Shown here piece after piece: positions 36,164-45,513 of a stretch of DNA of 64,000 nucleotides. The stretch is from positions 62,001-126,000 of the forward strand of contig NZ_JAHVHT010000002.1 of NCBI RefSeq assembly GCF_019802125.1, written 5' to 3'. The position numbers and the translations under genes were made by a program. Position 1 is the stretch's first letter; every line of letters begins with the position of its first letter. This stretch comes from Tateyamaria omphalii (GTDB lineage: Bacteria > Pseudomonadota > Alphaproteobacteria > Rhodobacterales > Rhodobacteraceae). A model generated the notes under the pieces. It saw only the letters and a list, made by a program, of their open reading frames with translations. It did not search any database and was not told where the DNA came from.

Positions 36164-36811
36164 TCAGAACGGCGCAGCCTTCCGAAACCGCATCATCTTC
36201 CCCGAATCCGGATGCTTGATCCGCAGCTCCTCCGAATGCAGCATCAACCGCTCAAAGTCGCGCGCAGGCCCCGTCGCATAGAACGGATCGCCCAATATCG
36301 GATGGCCCAATTCCGCCATATGCACCCGCAACTGATGGCTCCGCCCCGTCTGCGGCATCAACCGCACGCGGCTCTCCGTTTCAGTGTCCCGCAGCACCCG
36401 CCAATCGGTCACCGCAGGCTTGCCATTCTCATGATCCACATGCTGCTTAGGCCGGTTCGGCCAGTCCACGATCAAAGGCAGATCTACCCGCCCTGTCTTG
36501 GGCGTCATCCGCCCCCAAACCCTTGCCACATAAGTCTTTTTCGCCGCCCGTAGCTCGAACTGTTTCGACAAGAACCGCTGCGCGTGGGGCGTCAATCCGA
36601 ACACCATGACCCCACTCGTATCCCGGTCCAACCGATGCACCAACAAGGCCTGCGGCCACACCGCCTGCACCCGCGCGATCAGGCAATCCGACAGGTGTTT
36701 CCCCTTGCCCGGAACACTCAGCAGACCCGAGGGCTTGTCGACCACCAGCATCTCCGCATCATCATGCAGAATGTCCAAAGGATCATCGGGCGGGGCATAG
36801 ACATCATCCAT
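36164..36811 (-). CDS. rluA: RluA-family pseudouridine synthase
   Basis: A 215-residue enzyme without an S4 domain. The order of motifs follows E. coli RluA (219 residues): MLVVDKPSGLLSVPGKGKH, catalytic VHRLDRDTSGVMVFG with Asp62, KKTYVARVWG, DLPLIVDWPNRPKQ and GRSHQLRVHMAELGHPILGD. RluA modifies 23S rRNA U746 and tRNA U32. The start at 36811 (MDDVYAPPDD) has an AGGCGG ribosome-binding sequence and matches the family's N-terminus. Starts at 36853 or 37009 would add residues without homology. Confidence 0.93.
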   Translation of the reverse strand: MDDVYAPPDDPLDILHDDAEMLVVDKPSGLLSVPGKGKHLSDCLIARVQAVWPQALLVHRLDRDTSGVMVFGLTPHAQRFLSKQFELRAAKKTYVARVWGRMTPKTGRVDLPLIVDWPNRPKQHVDHENGKPAVTDWRVLRDTETESRVRLMPQTGRSHQLRVHMAELGHPILGDPFYATGPARDFERLMLHSEELRIKHPDSGKMMRFRKAAPF

Positions 36812-36917
36812 CCCGACCGCCTGACAAATGCGCAGCCAGATGGCAAGCCCCATCACGTTTGAGAGAGGCACACGGACAAGGATTGCCTGAATCGCTCTCC
36901 CATGATCTGCCAACAAT

Positions 36918-37715
36918 ATGAAATACTTAGCCGCCCTCCTCCTCGCCCTTCCCACTTTCGCCATGGCCCAATGCGGCCCGGATGCCGCCTGCGAAATCGA
37001 CGGCGGCACCTACCACATGGCGGGCGTCGAAAGCGGCGGAGCTCCCGCTCCCGCGCTCGTCTTTTTCCACGGCCACAACGCCACCGGACAGATGATTTTC
37101 CGGGGCGGCATCCAGTCGGAATTCGCCGACGCAGGCTACGTCGTCATCGCCCCCAACGGCCAACCCATCCCCGGCCGCCAAACCCGCGCCTGGCCGGGCC
37201 GCGAGGGAAGTGCGCGAGACGACGTGTCCTTCGTCATGGACGTTGTCGAGGACGCCAAAACCAAGGCGGGTATTGACCCAAACCGCATCTTTGTCGCGGG
37301 CTTTTCGGCTGGTGGATCAATGGCTTGGCTCATGGCATGCAGAGAAGCGGACGCCTTCGCCGGCTTCGTCTCCATCGCCGGAGCCCTCCGCGAACCCAAC
37401 GACACCGCGGACTGCCCCGATGCCCCCGTCCGCTTCCTCCAAATCCACGGTTTTGCAGACAACCAGGTCCCATTCGAAGGGCGCGCGATCCGCGACTGGC
37501 ACCAGGGCAGCCTGTGGGACAGCCTCGCCCTCGCCCGCACGGCAAACCAATGCCGCACACATCCCGACACCATCGAGATCGGCGACCAGTTTCGCTGTCG
37601 TGACTGGAACGTAAGCTGCGCAAATGGCGCGATAAAATTCTGCGAACATGACGGCGGCCACGGCATGCCGCGCGGCTGGACGACCCTCGCTAAAGAGTGG
37701 TTCGAGGGCTCCTAA
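36918..37715 (+). CDS. Secreted esterase / PHB-depolymerase-like alpha/beta hydrolase
   Basis: A 265-residue exported hydrolase. The signal peptide is MKYLAALLLALPTFAMA. The family resembles LpqC/CE1 carboxyl esterases: PALVFFHGHNATGQM (oxyanion-hole region), the nucleophile elbow GFSAGGS with Ser130, Asp181 in IHGFADNQVPF and His248 in DGGHGMPRG complete the triad. Two cysteine pairs may form disulfides. The substrate is probably a short ester or a polyhydroxyalkanoate- or feruloyl-type ester; that is a family inference. It overlaps the convergent rarD gene by 4 bp. Confidence 0.92.
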   Translation: MKYLAALLLALPTFAMAQCGPDAACEIDGGTYHMAGVESGGAPAPALVFFHGHNATGQMIFRGGIQSEFADAGYVVIAPNGQPIPGRQTRAWPGREGSARDDVSFVMDVVEDAKTKAGIDPNRIFVAGFSAGGSMAWLMACREADAFAGFVSIAGALREPNDTADCPDAPVRFLQIHGFADNQVPFEGRAIRDWHQGSLWDSLALARTANQCRTHPDTIEIGDQFRCRDWNVSCANGAIKFCEHDGGHGMPRGWTTLAKEWFEGS

Positions 37716-38605
37716 GCCGTCGCCCGCATCTGCCGCAACATCGACACGGAGTAGATCACCAGCGCCGCCCAGATCATCGGAAAGGCAATCATACGCGCCT
37801 GCCCAAACGGTTCCTTGAACACCACAACAGCGCACAGAAAAATCATCGTCGGCGCGATGTATTGCAGGATCGCGATTGTCGTCAATCGCAGCCCCTTCGC
37901 CCCGTTTGCGTACAAAATCAATGGTATAGCGGTCACCGCGCCACAACCAAGAAGCAGCCAGTCAGTGCCGGTATCGCCCACCAGAAACTGCCCCTGCCCG
38001 GTGCTCGACAGCCAACCGACATAAGCCAAGGCCGGGATCAACAGGATCAGCACCTCAAGCAGAAACCCTTGGTTGGGGCCGATGGGAAGCTGTTTCTTGG
38101 CGAGCGCATAGAACCCCCACGTCACCGTCAGACCCAAAGCAGCCCACGGTACAACCCCAGCAGACACAGTCAGAACCACCACGGCGCAGGCGGCCAATCC
38201 GATCGCCACCAGTTGCGCTCCGGTCAAACGCTCACGCAGCAGAACCGCGCCCAAAGCCACTGAAAACAAGGGGTTGATGTAGTAGCCCAAGGCTGCGTCC
38301 AGCGCGTGATCGTTGGTTATCGCCCAGACATAGATGCTCCAGTTCAACGTGATCAGCGTTGCGGTCACGCACCCCATCGCCAACATCCGCGGGTTGCGCA
38401 GCGCTGCCATCAGATCACCTGTGCGCCGCAATATGATCAGCAGCACAGCCGCAATCGGCACCGACCAGATAATACGATGCGCAACCACCTCAGCCGGTCC
38501 AAGATGATCCAGCAGCTTCATATAGAGCGGCAGGAAACCCCACAGAAAGTAAGCCGAAACAGCAAAGCCAAGCCCTTGGGGCGTGTCACCGGATGGTTGT
38601 GTCAT
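37712..38605 (-). CDS. rarD: RarD-type EamA transporter
   Basis: A 297-residue membrane protein with ten helices in two EamA repeats. The RarD signature is clear in FAVSAYFLWGFLPLYMKLLD and AEVVAHRIIWSVP at the N-terminus. NWSIYVWAITNDHALDAALG, GYYINPLFSVALGAVLLRER and LQYIAPTMIFLCAVVVFKE follow. The family exports metabolites of unknown identity. It ends overlapping the convergent esterase gene and begins 47 bp after the methyl-transfer operon on the same strand, so it might be co-expressed. Confidence 0.93.
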   Translation of the reverse strand: MTQPSGDTPQGLGFAVSAYFLWGFLPLYMKLLDHLGPAEVVAHRIIWSVPIAAVLLIILRRTGDLMAALRNPRMLAMGCVTATLITLNWSIYVWAITNDHALDAALGYYINPLFSVALGAVLLRERLTGAQLVAIGLAACAVVVLTVSAGVVPWAALGLTVTWGFYALAKKQLPIGPNQGFLLEVLILLIPALAYVGWLSSTGQGQFLVGDTGTDWLLLGCGAVTAIPLILYANGAKGLRLTTIAILQYIAPTMIFLCAVVVFKEPFGQARMIAFPMIWAALVIYSVSMLRQMRATA

Positions 38606-38652
38606 GGGGGTGGTCCTTTCGGATCCACCCCTAGCACCGGTTCACACCCGCG

Positions 38653-41100
38653 TCACGCCTTCACACGCTCGGATTTCGCGTCATACATCGGCTTCAAAGA
38701 CGCCTCAGCCACAACCCGTGTGCCTGCCACGTCGATCTCAAACGTGGACTCCAAAACCTCCGCCGCCGTCTCGCCCTTGCAGGGCACGTAGCCTAGGCCC
38801 ATGGCCGCACCCAGATGGTGTCCATACGCACCTGAACTGAGATAGCCGACGATGTCGCCGTTCCGCACAATCGGCTCGTTGTGATAGAGCAGCGGCTCCG
38901 GGTCCGTCAGCTTGAATTGCAACAGTCGATTTTCCAGCCCCTCGTCCCGCTTGCGCAGCACAGCGTCGCGCCCGATGAAGGACGGCTTGTCCTTCTTCAC
39001 CGCGAAGCCAAGCCCGGCTTCCAGCACGTGATCCTCGCAGGTGATGTCATGGCCGAAGTGGCGGAAGCCCTTTTCGATCCGGCAGGTGTCCATCATGTGC
39101 ATCCCGCACAGTGACATGCCCAAATCCTGCCCCGCCTCGTACAGCGTTTCGAACACGTGGCCCGCCATGTCAGAAGACACGTAGACCTCCCACCCAAGCT
39201 CGCCCACATAGGTCACACGGTGCACACGGGCGAGGCCCATGCCGATCTCGATCTCTTGCGCGGTGCCGAACGGGTTTACCTCGTTCGAGAAGTCGGCGGG
39301 GCTGACCATTTGCAAGAGTTTACGGGCATTTGGCCCCATCACGGCCAGCACGCCCTCGCCCGCCGTCACGTCGGTGATGACCACGTTGAAGTCGCCCACA
39401 TGCCGTTGCATCCACGTCTGGTCGGCCAGCCGCGTCGCTGCCGGAGTCACAACCAGATAGGCGGTTTCGGACAGGCGTGTGACGGTCACGTCCGCCTCTA
39501 TCCCGCCGGTGTTGTTCAGGAACTGGGTGTAGACGATCTTGCCCACTGGCACCGTATAGTTGCCGCCGCCCACGTAGTTCATGAACGCCTCGGCATCGCG
39601 CCCCTCGACCCGGATCTTGCCGAAGGAGGACATGTCATACATGCCCACATTCTCGCGGATGGCCTTGTGTTCGTCGGCGACGTTGCCAAAGAAGTTCTGC
39701 CGCTTCCATGAGTATTCGTAGGCCGGTTCCTGACCGTTCCGCGCGATCCAGTTGGCGCGCTCCCAACCTGCGAATTCGCCCATCACGGCACCATGCTGGA
39801 TCAGGTGGTTGTGGAACGGGCTGCGACGCACGCCGCGTGCCGTCGCCTTTTGCCGGTACGGGAAGTGGTCGGCGTAGAGCAGGCCCAGCGTCTCAGTCGA
39901 ACGTTCGGCGAGGTAGGTCTTGTTGCCCTGGAAGGGCTGCATCCGGCTGATGTCCACGTCGCCCAGATCGAAGGGCTTGTCGCCATCTTCCATCCACTGC
40001 GCCAGCGCCATACCGGCACCGCCCGCCGACTGGATACCGATGGAGTTGAAGCCGCAGGCGACCCAGACATTGTCCATCTCGGGCGCGAGGCCAAGGTGGT
40101 AGGCGTCGTCTGGGGTGAAGCTCTCCGGCCCGTTGAAGAAGGTGTGAATTCCCGCCTCTGCCAGCATCGGCATGCGGTTTACCGCCGCTTCGAGGATCGG
40201 CTCGAAGTGGTCGAAGTCTTCTGGCAGTTGGTCGAATTCAAAGTCCTTGGGGATGCCATTCAGCGCCCAGGGTTTGGCGTTCGGCTCGAACGCGCCGAGC
40301 AGCATTTTGCCTGCATCTTCCTTGTAGTAGGCACACTCGTCCGGGATGCGCAGCACGGGAAGTTGCTGCAAGCCCTGAATGGCCTCGGTCACGATGTAGA
40401 AGTGCTCGCAGGCTTGCAGCGGCACGTTCACGCCCGCCATCTTGCCCACTTCACGGCCCCACATACCTGCGCAGTTCACGATCATGTCGCAGGCGATATG
40501 ACCGCTGGTGCCATCTTCGCCCTGCCAGTCGACACCGGTTACCTTGCGGCCTTCGCGTACGATGTGGGTCACTGCAACGCGCTCCTGCACCTTCGCACCG
40601 CGCTGACGGGCACCTTTGGCCAAGGCCAACGCGATGTTGGCCGGATCGCCTTGCCCGTCCAGCGGCAGATACACACCGCCTGTCACATCATCGATGTTCA
40701 GATGGTCGTAGCGCGCCTTGACCTCGGTCGGAGAAATCTCCTCGACCTCAACGCCGAAGGCGCGCGCCATACCTGCCTGACGTCGGAGTTCCTCCAGCCG
40801 TTCGTCGGTCAGCGCGGCGGTGATCGAGCCTACACGCTTGAAGCCGGTCGCGACTCCGGTTTCCGCTTCCAGATCGCCGTAAAGCTCCTGAGAATAGCGT
40901 GCCAGCTTGGTCATGTTGGCCGTGGCCCGAAGCTGAGCGATCAGGCCAGCGGCATGCCAAGTGGTGCCGCAAGTGAGTTGCTTGCGCTCCAGCAAAACCA
41001 CATCTTTCCACCCCAGCTTGGTCAGGTGGTAGGCGACAGAACACCCAATGACACCGCCACCAATGATGACGACGCGGGCGTGGGAGGGAAGGTCAGGCAT
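38653..41100 (-). CDS. FAD-dependent dehydrogenase fused to GcvT domains (sarcosine/dimethylglycine dehydrogenase-like) 1
   Basis: An 815-residue enzyme. The N-terminal DAO-type flavin domain (about 1-375) has VVIIGGGVIGCSVAYHL at 10-26 and His49 in CGTTWHAAG, the histidine that carries covalent FAD in the dimethylglycine/sarcosine dehydrogenase family. A linker domain follows, then a GcvT-type folate-binding domain (about 420-815: GWERANWIARNGQEPAYEYS; NYVGGGNYTVPVGKIVYTQF; GYLSSGAYGHHLGAAMGLGY). The family oxidises N-methyl groups and passes the carbon to tetrahydrofolate. It is the last gene of a six-gene operon, 9 nt after the homocysteine methyltransferase gene. Exact substrate is not determined. 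Confidence 0.93.
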   Translation of the reverse strand: MPDLPSHARVVIIGGGVIGCSVAYHLTKLGWKDVVLLERKQLTCGTTWHAAGLIAQLRATANMTKLARYSQELYGDLEAETGVATGFKRVGSITAALTDERLEELRRQAGMARAFGVEVEEISPTEVKARYDHLNIDDVTGGVYLPLDGQGDPANIALALAKGARQRGAKVQERVAVTHIVREGRKVTGVDWQGEDGTSGHIACDMIVNCAGMWGREVGKMAGVNVPLQACEHFYIVTEAIQGLQQLPVLRIPDECAYYKEDAGKMLLGAFEPNAKPWALNGIPKDFEFDQLPEDFDHFEPILEAAVNRMPMLAEAGIHTFFNGPESFTPDDAYHLGLAPEMDNVWVACGFNSIGIQSAGGAGMALAQWMEDGDKPFDLGDVDISRMQPFQGNKTYLAERSTETLGLLYADHFPYRQKATARGVRRSPFHNHLIQHGAVMGEFAGWERANWIARNGQEPAYEYSWKRQNFFGNVADEHKAIRENVGMYDMSSFGKIRVEGRDAEAFMNYVGGGNYTVPVGKIVYTQFLNNTGGIEADVTVTRLSETAYLVVTPAATRLADQTWMQRHVGDFNVVITDVTAGEGVLAVMGPNARKLLQMVSPADFSNEVNPFGTAQEIEIGMGLARVHRVTYVGELGWEVYVSSDMAGHVFETLYEAGQDLGMSLCGMHMMDTCRIEKGFRHFGHDITCEDHVLEAGLGFAVKKDKPSFIGRDAVLRKRDEGLENRLLQFKLTDPEPLLYHNEPIVRNGDIVGYLSSGAYGHHLGAAMGLGYVPCKGETAAEVLESTFEIDVAGTRVVAEASLKPMYDAKSERVKA

Positions 41101-41109
41101 GGCGTATCC

Positions 41110-42006
41110 TCAGACGATTGTGTGGCCGTCCGCCCGCAGGCGTTTGGCGATTTCAGCAATATGGGCGGGGCCGACCTCGCAGCACCCACCGACGATGGTG
41201 GCGCCTGAGGCGACCCAGGTCATGACGTGGTCGGCGTAAAGCTCCGGTGTGAAGTCGCGGCGCAGGGTCAGGCTGTCGACGGTGGGTTTGTCGTCGAGAA
41301 AGCCTTCGGTGATTTGTTCGAAGCCGTTGGCATATCCACCGATGGGTAGTGTCGTGCCGCTCAGCGCGTTCAGTGCGGGCAGGATGGCTTCGGGCGTGGA
41401 GCAATTGATCAGGATGGCGCTGGCCCCGCCGTCTTGAGCGATGGGCACGGCATCAGCAACGGCCTCACCCGACCGCAGGCGTGATCCATCGCGGTCATCC
41501 ACCGTGAGCGCGAGCCACACGGGCAAGCCAAGCGGAACGGTGGCTGCAAGGATATCCCGGGCATGGTTGAGGGACGCCACCGTTTCACAGATCAGAATGT
41601 CACACGCAGGGGCAAGCAGCTCTGCCACCTCCGTAAAGAGCGCGACGGCCTCTTCGGACTCTGGATGCAAGTCTGGCCGGTAGCTTGCGCGCAATGGTCC
41701 GATGGCCCCGGCGATGCGGCCGGATCCATGTTCGCGCCGGGCAGTACGCGCCTCGTAAAGCGCGCTTTGATGCAGGGCAGAGAACGCTCCCTCGACCGGC
41801 GTACCGGTCAGACGGTCGTGGTGAATCGCATAGCTGTTGGTCGTGGCAATCGTGGCATCGGCAGCAAAGAAGTCCTTGTGCACAGCCGTGACCATGCCGG
41901 GGTGATCCAGCATGATCTGTGTCGACCACAGCGGCGTCGGCCTGTCCCCGGCGCGGTGCACCAGTTCCTGCCCCATACCACCATCCAGAAGTGTGATCTC
42001 TGCCAT
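41110..42006 (-). CDS. Homocysteine S-methyltransferase family protein
   Basis: A 298-residue TIM-barrel enzyme that uses zinc-bound homocysteine. Zinc ligands are Cys202 (ILINCSTPEA) and Cys275/Cys276 (IVGGCCEVGP), the standard set. Other boxes are LLDGGMGQELVHRAGD (6-21) and TNSYAIHHDRL. The methyl donor could be glycine betaine, S-methylmethionine or dimethylsulfoniopropionate. The two flanking dehydrogenases for dimethylglycine- or sarcosine-type substrates make glycine betaine attractive, giving dimethylglycine and methionine. That assignment is inference. Confidence 0.93.
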   Translation of the reverse strand: MAEITLLDGGMGQELVHRAGDRPTPLWSTQIMLDHPGMVTAVHKDFFAADATIATTNSYAIHHDRLTGTPVEGAFSALHQSALYEARTARREHGSGRIAGAIGPLRASYRPDLHPESEEAVALFTEVAELLAPACDILICETVASLNHARDILAATVPLGLPVWLALTVDDRDGSRLRSGEAVADAVPIAQDGGASAILINCSTPEAILPALNALSGTTLPIGGYANGFEQITEGFLDDKPTVDSLTLRRDFTPELYADHVMTWVASGATIVGGCCEVGPAHIAEIAKRLRADGHTIV

Positions 42007-42025
42007 CGCTCTTTCTCAAAGGGCG

Positions 42026-42072
42026 CCGGAAACCGACACGGTTTCCGGTCCGTTTTCTGGGTCAGAAAACGG
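42026..42072. repeat. Paired-hairpin intergenic repeat, copy 2
   Basis: Hairpin one is at 42026-42048 (arms CCGGAAACC and GGTTTCCGG, 5-nt loop). Hairpin two is at 42050-42072 (arms CCGTTTTCTG and CAGAAAACGG, 3-nt loop). It fills the 66-bp gap between two operon genes and abuts the stop codon of the upstream one. The second hairpin's arms are identical to those at 9124-9146. Confidence 0.85.
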
Positions 42073-44517
42073 CTACGCGCGCAGCCGTTCGTTCTCCGGA
42101 TCCCACAGGGGCTGATCGGGTTGCACGGTGGCGGCGTAGCGCTTGCCAAACATCTCGACCTCAAGCGTTGTGCCGGGCGAAGACAGGTCCGTCTGCACGA
42201 CACCCAACGCGACAGAGGCGTTGATACGGTGCCCCCATGCGCCCGAGGTTGTCTCGCCCACAACCTTGTCTCCGCTCCAGATCGTCGACATGTAGGGCGC
42301 GTCCTGTTCGCCCGCGTCCACCAGCATGGTGACAAAGCGCTTCTTCGATCCCTGCTGCTTTTCGTTCTGCAGCGCGGCCTTGCCCGGGAAGTCCTGCGGC
42401 TTGTCCAGCTTGACGAAGCGGTCAAGCCCGCCTTCGAACATGGTGTAGTCGGTCGACAAATCGCCCTTCCAGGTGCGGTAGCCTTTTTCGACCCGCATGG
42501 AGTTCAGGGCGTACATACCGAACGGCGTGGCTCCGGCATCGCGGATGGCGTCATAGACCTGTGCCGCCTGATCGGTCGGTGCGTGCACCTCCCAACCCAG
42601 TTCACCGACAAAGGACACGCGTGCCATGGTCACTGGCACGCCAGCAACGGTCGCGGATTGGTGCGTCAGCCAGCCAAGCGACAGGTCTGCGTCCGAGATA
42701 CCTGCGAACAGGTCGCGCGACTTGGGTCCGGTCACAAGCATGGTGGTGACGTCTTTGGACAGGTCCTTGATCTCCACGCCTTCCGGTGCGCGCGAAGCGA
42801 GCAGTTCGAAATCGTGCCACTGCGCGACGGCAGCCGTCATGATGGTGAAGTCGTCTTCGCCGTGACGGATCACCGACACTTCGGTCAGGATACGGCCTCG
42901 GCTGTCGGCAAAGTAGGACAGGTTCATCCGCCCCGCCTTGGGCAGTGCGCCGGTGATCTGGGTGCGCAGGAATTCCGCTGCACCTTCACCCTTCAGCGAA
43001 TAGCGCGAGAAGCCGCACATATCGATGACACCGACGCCATCGCGGACGGCTTCGACCTCTTCCTTAATCCGGATCTCCCACGGACCGGAGCGGTTCCAGG
43101 TCTGCGTCGACTCTTCGGAGATGTCATCGCCGTCCTTGGCAAACCAGTTGGCCCGCTCCCAACCGTTATACGCACCCATCTGGGCGCCATCGGCCTTGAG
43201 CCGCGCGTCGTTTGGCGACAGCTTCTTGTTCCGCCCCGCAGGCCATTCGTGATGTGGGAAGTGCATCGCGTATTCGTGGCCGTATGTTTCGAGCGCCTTC
43301 TTGAGGCTGTAGTCGTGATCCGCGTAGTCGGTGTAGCGGCGCGGATCGACGGCCCACATGTCCCACTCGGTCTCGCCGTGCATGATCCACTCGGACAACA
43401 CCTTGCCCGCGCCACCGCCTTGGGCGATGCCGAAGGTGAAGGAGTGCGCCTCGAACGCGTTTTTGACACCGGGCATCGGCCCGATCATCGGCAACCCGTC
43501 GGGTGCGTATGGGATTGGGCCGTTGATGTTGCGGCCCACACCAGCGGTGCCGAGCGCAGGCACACGCTCCATCGCGTCTTCGATGTAGAATTCGAGCCGC
43601 TCCAGATCATCGGGGTACAGCTGGAAGCTGAAGTCCTCTGGCATCGGATCATCGGGCGTGACCCAGTGCGCCTTGCAGTTCCGCTCGTACGGGCCGAGGT
43701 TCAGGCCGTTCTTGTCCTGGCGCAGGTAGTAGCTGATGTCCACGTCGCGGATCATCGGCATCTTGTGGCCCTTTTCCTTGGTCCACTCGGCCAGTTCGGG
43801 GATCTCTTCGGTCAGGAAATACTGGTGAGACATCACCACCATGGGCACGGTGCGCCCGCCGAAGGGCTTGAACATCTCGCCCACGCGCTGCGCGTAGTAG
43901 CCTGCACAGTTGGCGACATACTCGGCGCGGATGTCGCCCTTTTCTGTCTTCACGATCCACTCGTCACCGTCGCGGTCGATGCCGATCACGGGGCAGAAAC
44001 GTTCGATGCGACCACCGGCATCGCGCGCGCCTTTGGCCATCGCCTGGGTCAGCTGAGCGGGGTCGATGTCACCGTCAAGCGGATCCCACAGACCACCCGC
44101 CAAATCATGGGTTTCCATGAACGGGTTGAACTCTTTCAACTCATCCGGCGTGCACATCTGCATCTCAAGGCCCTGATAGCGGCCCATGCCTGCGACCCGC
44201 TCGAACTCCTGCATCCGCTCCTTTGAATGGGCCAGACGCAGCGCGCCCGTGACGTGGTAGTTCATCGGGTAGTCAACGTCGTCTGCCAGCGTCCGGTACA
44301 TCTCCAGACCGTAGCGCTGCATGTTCATCACCGCCCACGAGGACGAGAAGTTGGGGCAGTTGCCTGCGGCGTGCCAAGTGGAGCCTGCCGTCAACTCATT
44401 CTTTTCCAAGAGCACGCAGTCTGTCCAGCCCGCCTTGGCCAGATGGTAGAGTGCCGACGTGCCCACCGCACCGCCGCCGATGATGACCACGCGGGCCGTT
44501 GTTGGAAAATCGCTCAT
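42073..44517 (-). CDS. FAD-dependent dehydrogenase fused to GcvT domains (sarcosine/dimethylglycine dehydrogenase-like) 2
   Basis: An 814-residue paralogue of the enzyme at 38653-41100, with the same plan. The FAD motif VVIIGGGAVGTSALYHL is at 10-26, His49 (AGSTWHAAG) is in the covalent-FAD position, and a GcvT-type domain follows (GWERANWFAKDG; MTARVSFVGELGW-like MARVSFVGELGWEVH; ETTSGAWGHRINASVALGVV). The flavin domain differs clearly from its partner (NCPNFSSSWAVMNMQRYG in place of LIAQLRATANMTKLARYS), so the two probably act on successive or different N-methyl substrates. It begins 2 nt after the GFA gene and ends at the paired-hairpin repeat. Confidence 0.93.
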   Translation of the reverse strand: MSDFPTTARVVIIGGGAVGTSALYHLAKAGWTDCVLLEKNELTAGSTWHAAGNCPNFSSSWAVMNMQRYGLEMYRTLADDVDYPMNYHVTGALRLAHSKERMQEFERVAGMGRYQGLEMQMCTPDELKEFNPFMETHDLAGGLWDPLDGDIDPAQLTQAMAKGARDAGGRIERFCPVIGIDRDGDEWIVKTEKGDIRAEYVANCAGYYAQRVGEMFKPFGGRTVPMVVMSHQYFLTEEIPELAEWTKEKGHKMPMIRDVDISYYLRQDKNGLNLGPYERNCKAHWVTPDDPMPEDFSFQLYPDDLERLEFYIEDAMERVPALGTAGVGRNINGPIPYAPDGLPMIGPMPGVKNAFEAHSFTFGIAQGGGAGKVLSEWIMHGETEWDMWAVDPRRYTDYADHDYSLKKALETYGHEYAMHFPHHEWPAGRNKKLSPNDARLKADGAQMGAYNGWERANWFAKDGDDISEESTQTWNRSGPWEIRIKEEVEAVRDGVGVIDMCGFSRYSLKGEGAAEFLRTQITGALPKAGRMNLSYFADSRGRILTEVSVIRHGEDDFTIMTAAVAQWHDFELLASRAPEGVEIKDLSKDVTTMLVTGPKSRDLFAGISDADLSLGWLTHQSATVAGVPVTMARVSFVGELGWEVHAPTDQAAQVYDAIRDAGATPFGMYALNSMRVEKGYRTWKGDLSTDYTMFEGGLDRFVKLDKPQDFPGKAALQNEKQQGSKKRFVTMLVDAGEQDAPYMSTIWSGDKVVGETTSGAWGHRINASVALGVVQTDLSSPGTTLEVEMFGKRYAATVQPDQPLWDPENERLRA

Positions 44518-44519
44518 GG

Positions 44520-44891
44520 TCAGGTCTCCCTTTGCGGAACGTTGTCCGCGATGTCGTAATAGTCGCCCTTGTCGGCGGTGAAGATATGGGCGCGCAGGTG
44601 CAGCCCGGAGGGGCCGTCAACCGACCCCATGGAAAAGCTCATCCATTCCTCGGAATGGTCCTTCCAGAACAGGAAGGACCCGCATGTTGGGCAAAAGCCC
44701 CGCTTTGCCGTGTCGCTGGCCGCAAACCAGCGCACTTCGCCCTCGATCGTGATGTTTCCGTCGGGCGCATAGGACGATGCCCATGTGTGCCCGGACTGCT
44801 TGCGACACTGGTTGCAGTGGCAATTGGCCGGTTGCCCAACCTCACCCGTGACCGTGTAGCGAACGGCACCGCACAAACAACTGCCCTGCAT
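44520..44891 (-). CDS. GFA-family zinc protein (operon-borne)
   Basis: A 123-residue Gfa/CENP-V-fold protein. Zinc ligands are CLCGAVRY (5-12), CHCNQCRK (about 25-32) and CPTCG (about 67-71). It is encoded 1 nt after the LysE gene and 2 nt before the dehydrogenase gene, so it is firmly part of the operon. Demethylation by the dehydrogenases yields formaldehyde when tetrahydrofolate is not loaded. A formaldehyde-glutathione adduct role would fit, though activity of this family is doubtful in general. Confidence 0.92.
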   Translation of the reverse strand: MQGSCLCGAVRYTVTGEVGQPANCHCNQCRKQSGHTWASSYAPDGNITIEGEVRWFAASDTAKRGFCPTCGSFLFWKDHSEEWMSFSMGSVDGPSGLHLRAHIFTADKGDYYDIADNVPQRET

Positions 44892-44892
44892 C

Positions 44893-45513
44893 TCAGGTCC
44901 TCCCCGGTGTGGAGGACGCACCGAGCAGCACGCCGTAGATCACAAAGCATACGGCCATGACGCGGCGCACCCAGACATTGAAAACCGCGCCAAGTGCAGC
45001 GCGGCCGATGCCTGCACCCAGAGCCGTATAACCCGAGTAGCTGAGCGCGGTGATCGTCAGCGCGGTCGGCATGATCAGCCACATCTGGTCCCATACAGGC
45101 ACGTCTGGCTGTACGAACTGCGAAAAGGCAGCGAGGTAGCCAGCCACGCTTTTAGGGTTGATCGTCGCAATGGCAAAGGCGCGAAGATAGATTGACTGCC
45201 CGGACTGCGCCGACACCTTCGGCAGTGTCCGCGCCAGAAGCCAGCCACGCACGCCCAGATAGATCAGAAAACCTGCACCAATCAGCTTTGCCGCGAAGAA
45301 TAGCGTCGGCGATGCCGCAATGAGTGCCGTCACGCCCGCCGCCGACAGGATCAGGAACAGCGTGGCTTGTGTCAGGATGGCCAGGATCCCGGGAACGGAG
45401 CGGCGGAAGCCGAGGGTCATGCCGTTGGTGATGCAGTTGACCGCGTTGGGACCGGGCGTGGTGACAAAAACCACCCAGAACACCGCGAATATGATCCACC
45501 CCTCGATCGACAT
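44893..45513 (-). CDS. LysE-family translocator
   Basis: A 206-residue inner-membrane exporter with six predicted helices. The N-terminal TPGPNAVNCITNGMTLGFRR is the LysE/RhtB signature. GFLIYLGVRGWLLARTLPK and the NPKSVAGYLAAFSQFV segment follow in the usual order. The family exports amino acids or related metabolites. Its start codon overlaps the regulator's stop by one base (TGATG), and it precedes the GFA gene by 1 nt. It may export an amino acid or intermediate from the pathway encoded downstream. Confidence 0.93.
   Translation of the reverse strand: MSIEGWIIFAVFWVVFVTTPGPNAVNCITNGMTLGFRRSVPGILAILTQATLFLILSAAGVTALIAASPTLFFAAKLIGAGFLIYLGVRGWLLARTLPKVSAQSGQSIYLRAFAIATINPKSVAGYLAAFSQFVQPDVPVWDQMWLIMPTALTITALSYSGYTALGAGIGRAALGAVFNVWVRRVMAVCFVIYGVLLGASSTPGRT

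Noticed and set aside
41563-44226. 887-codon open frame on the plus strand across the methyl operon
   Set aside because: It runs antisense to dehydrogenase 2 and the homocysteine methyltransferase and shows no motif or ribosome-binding site.
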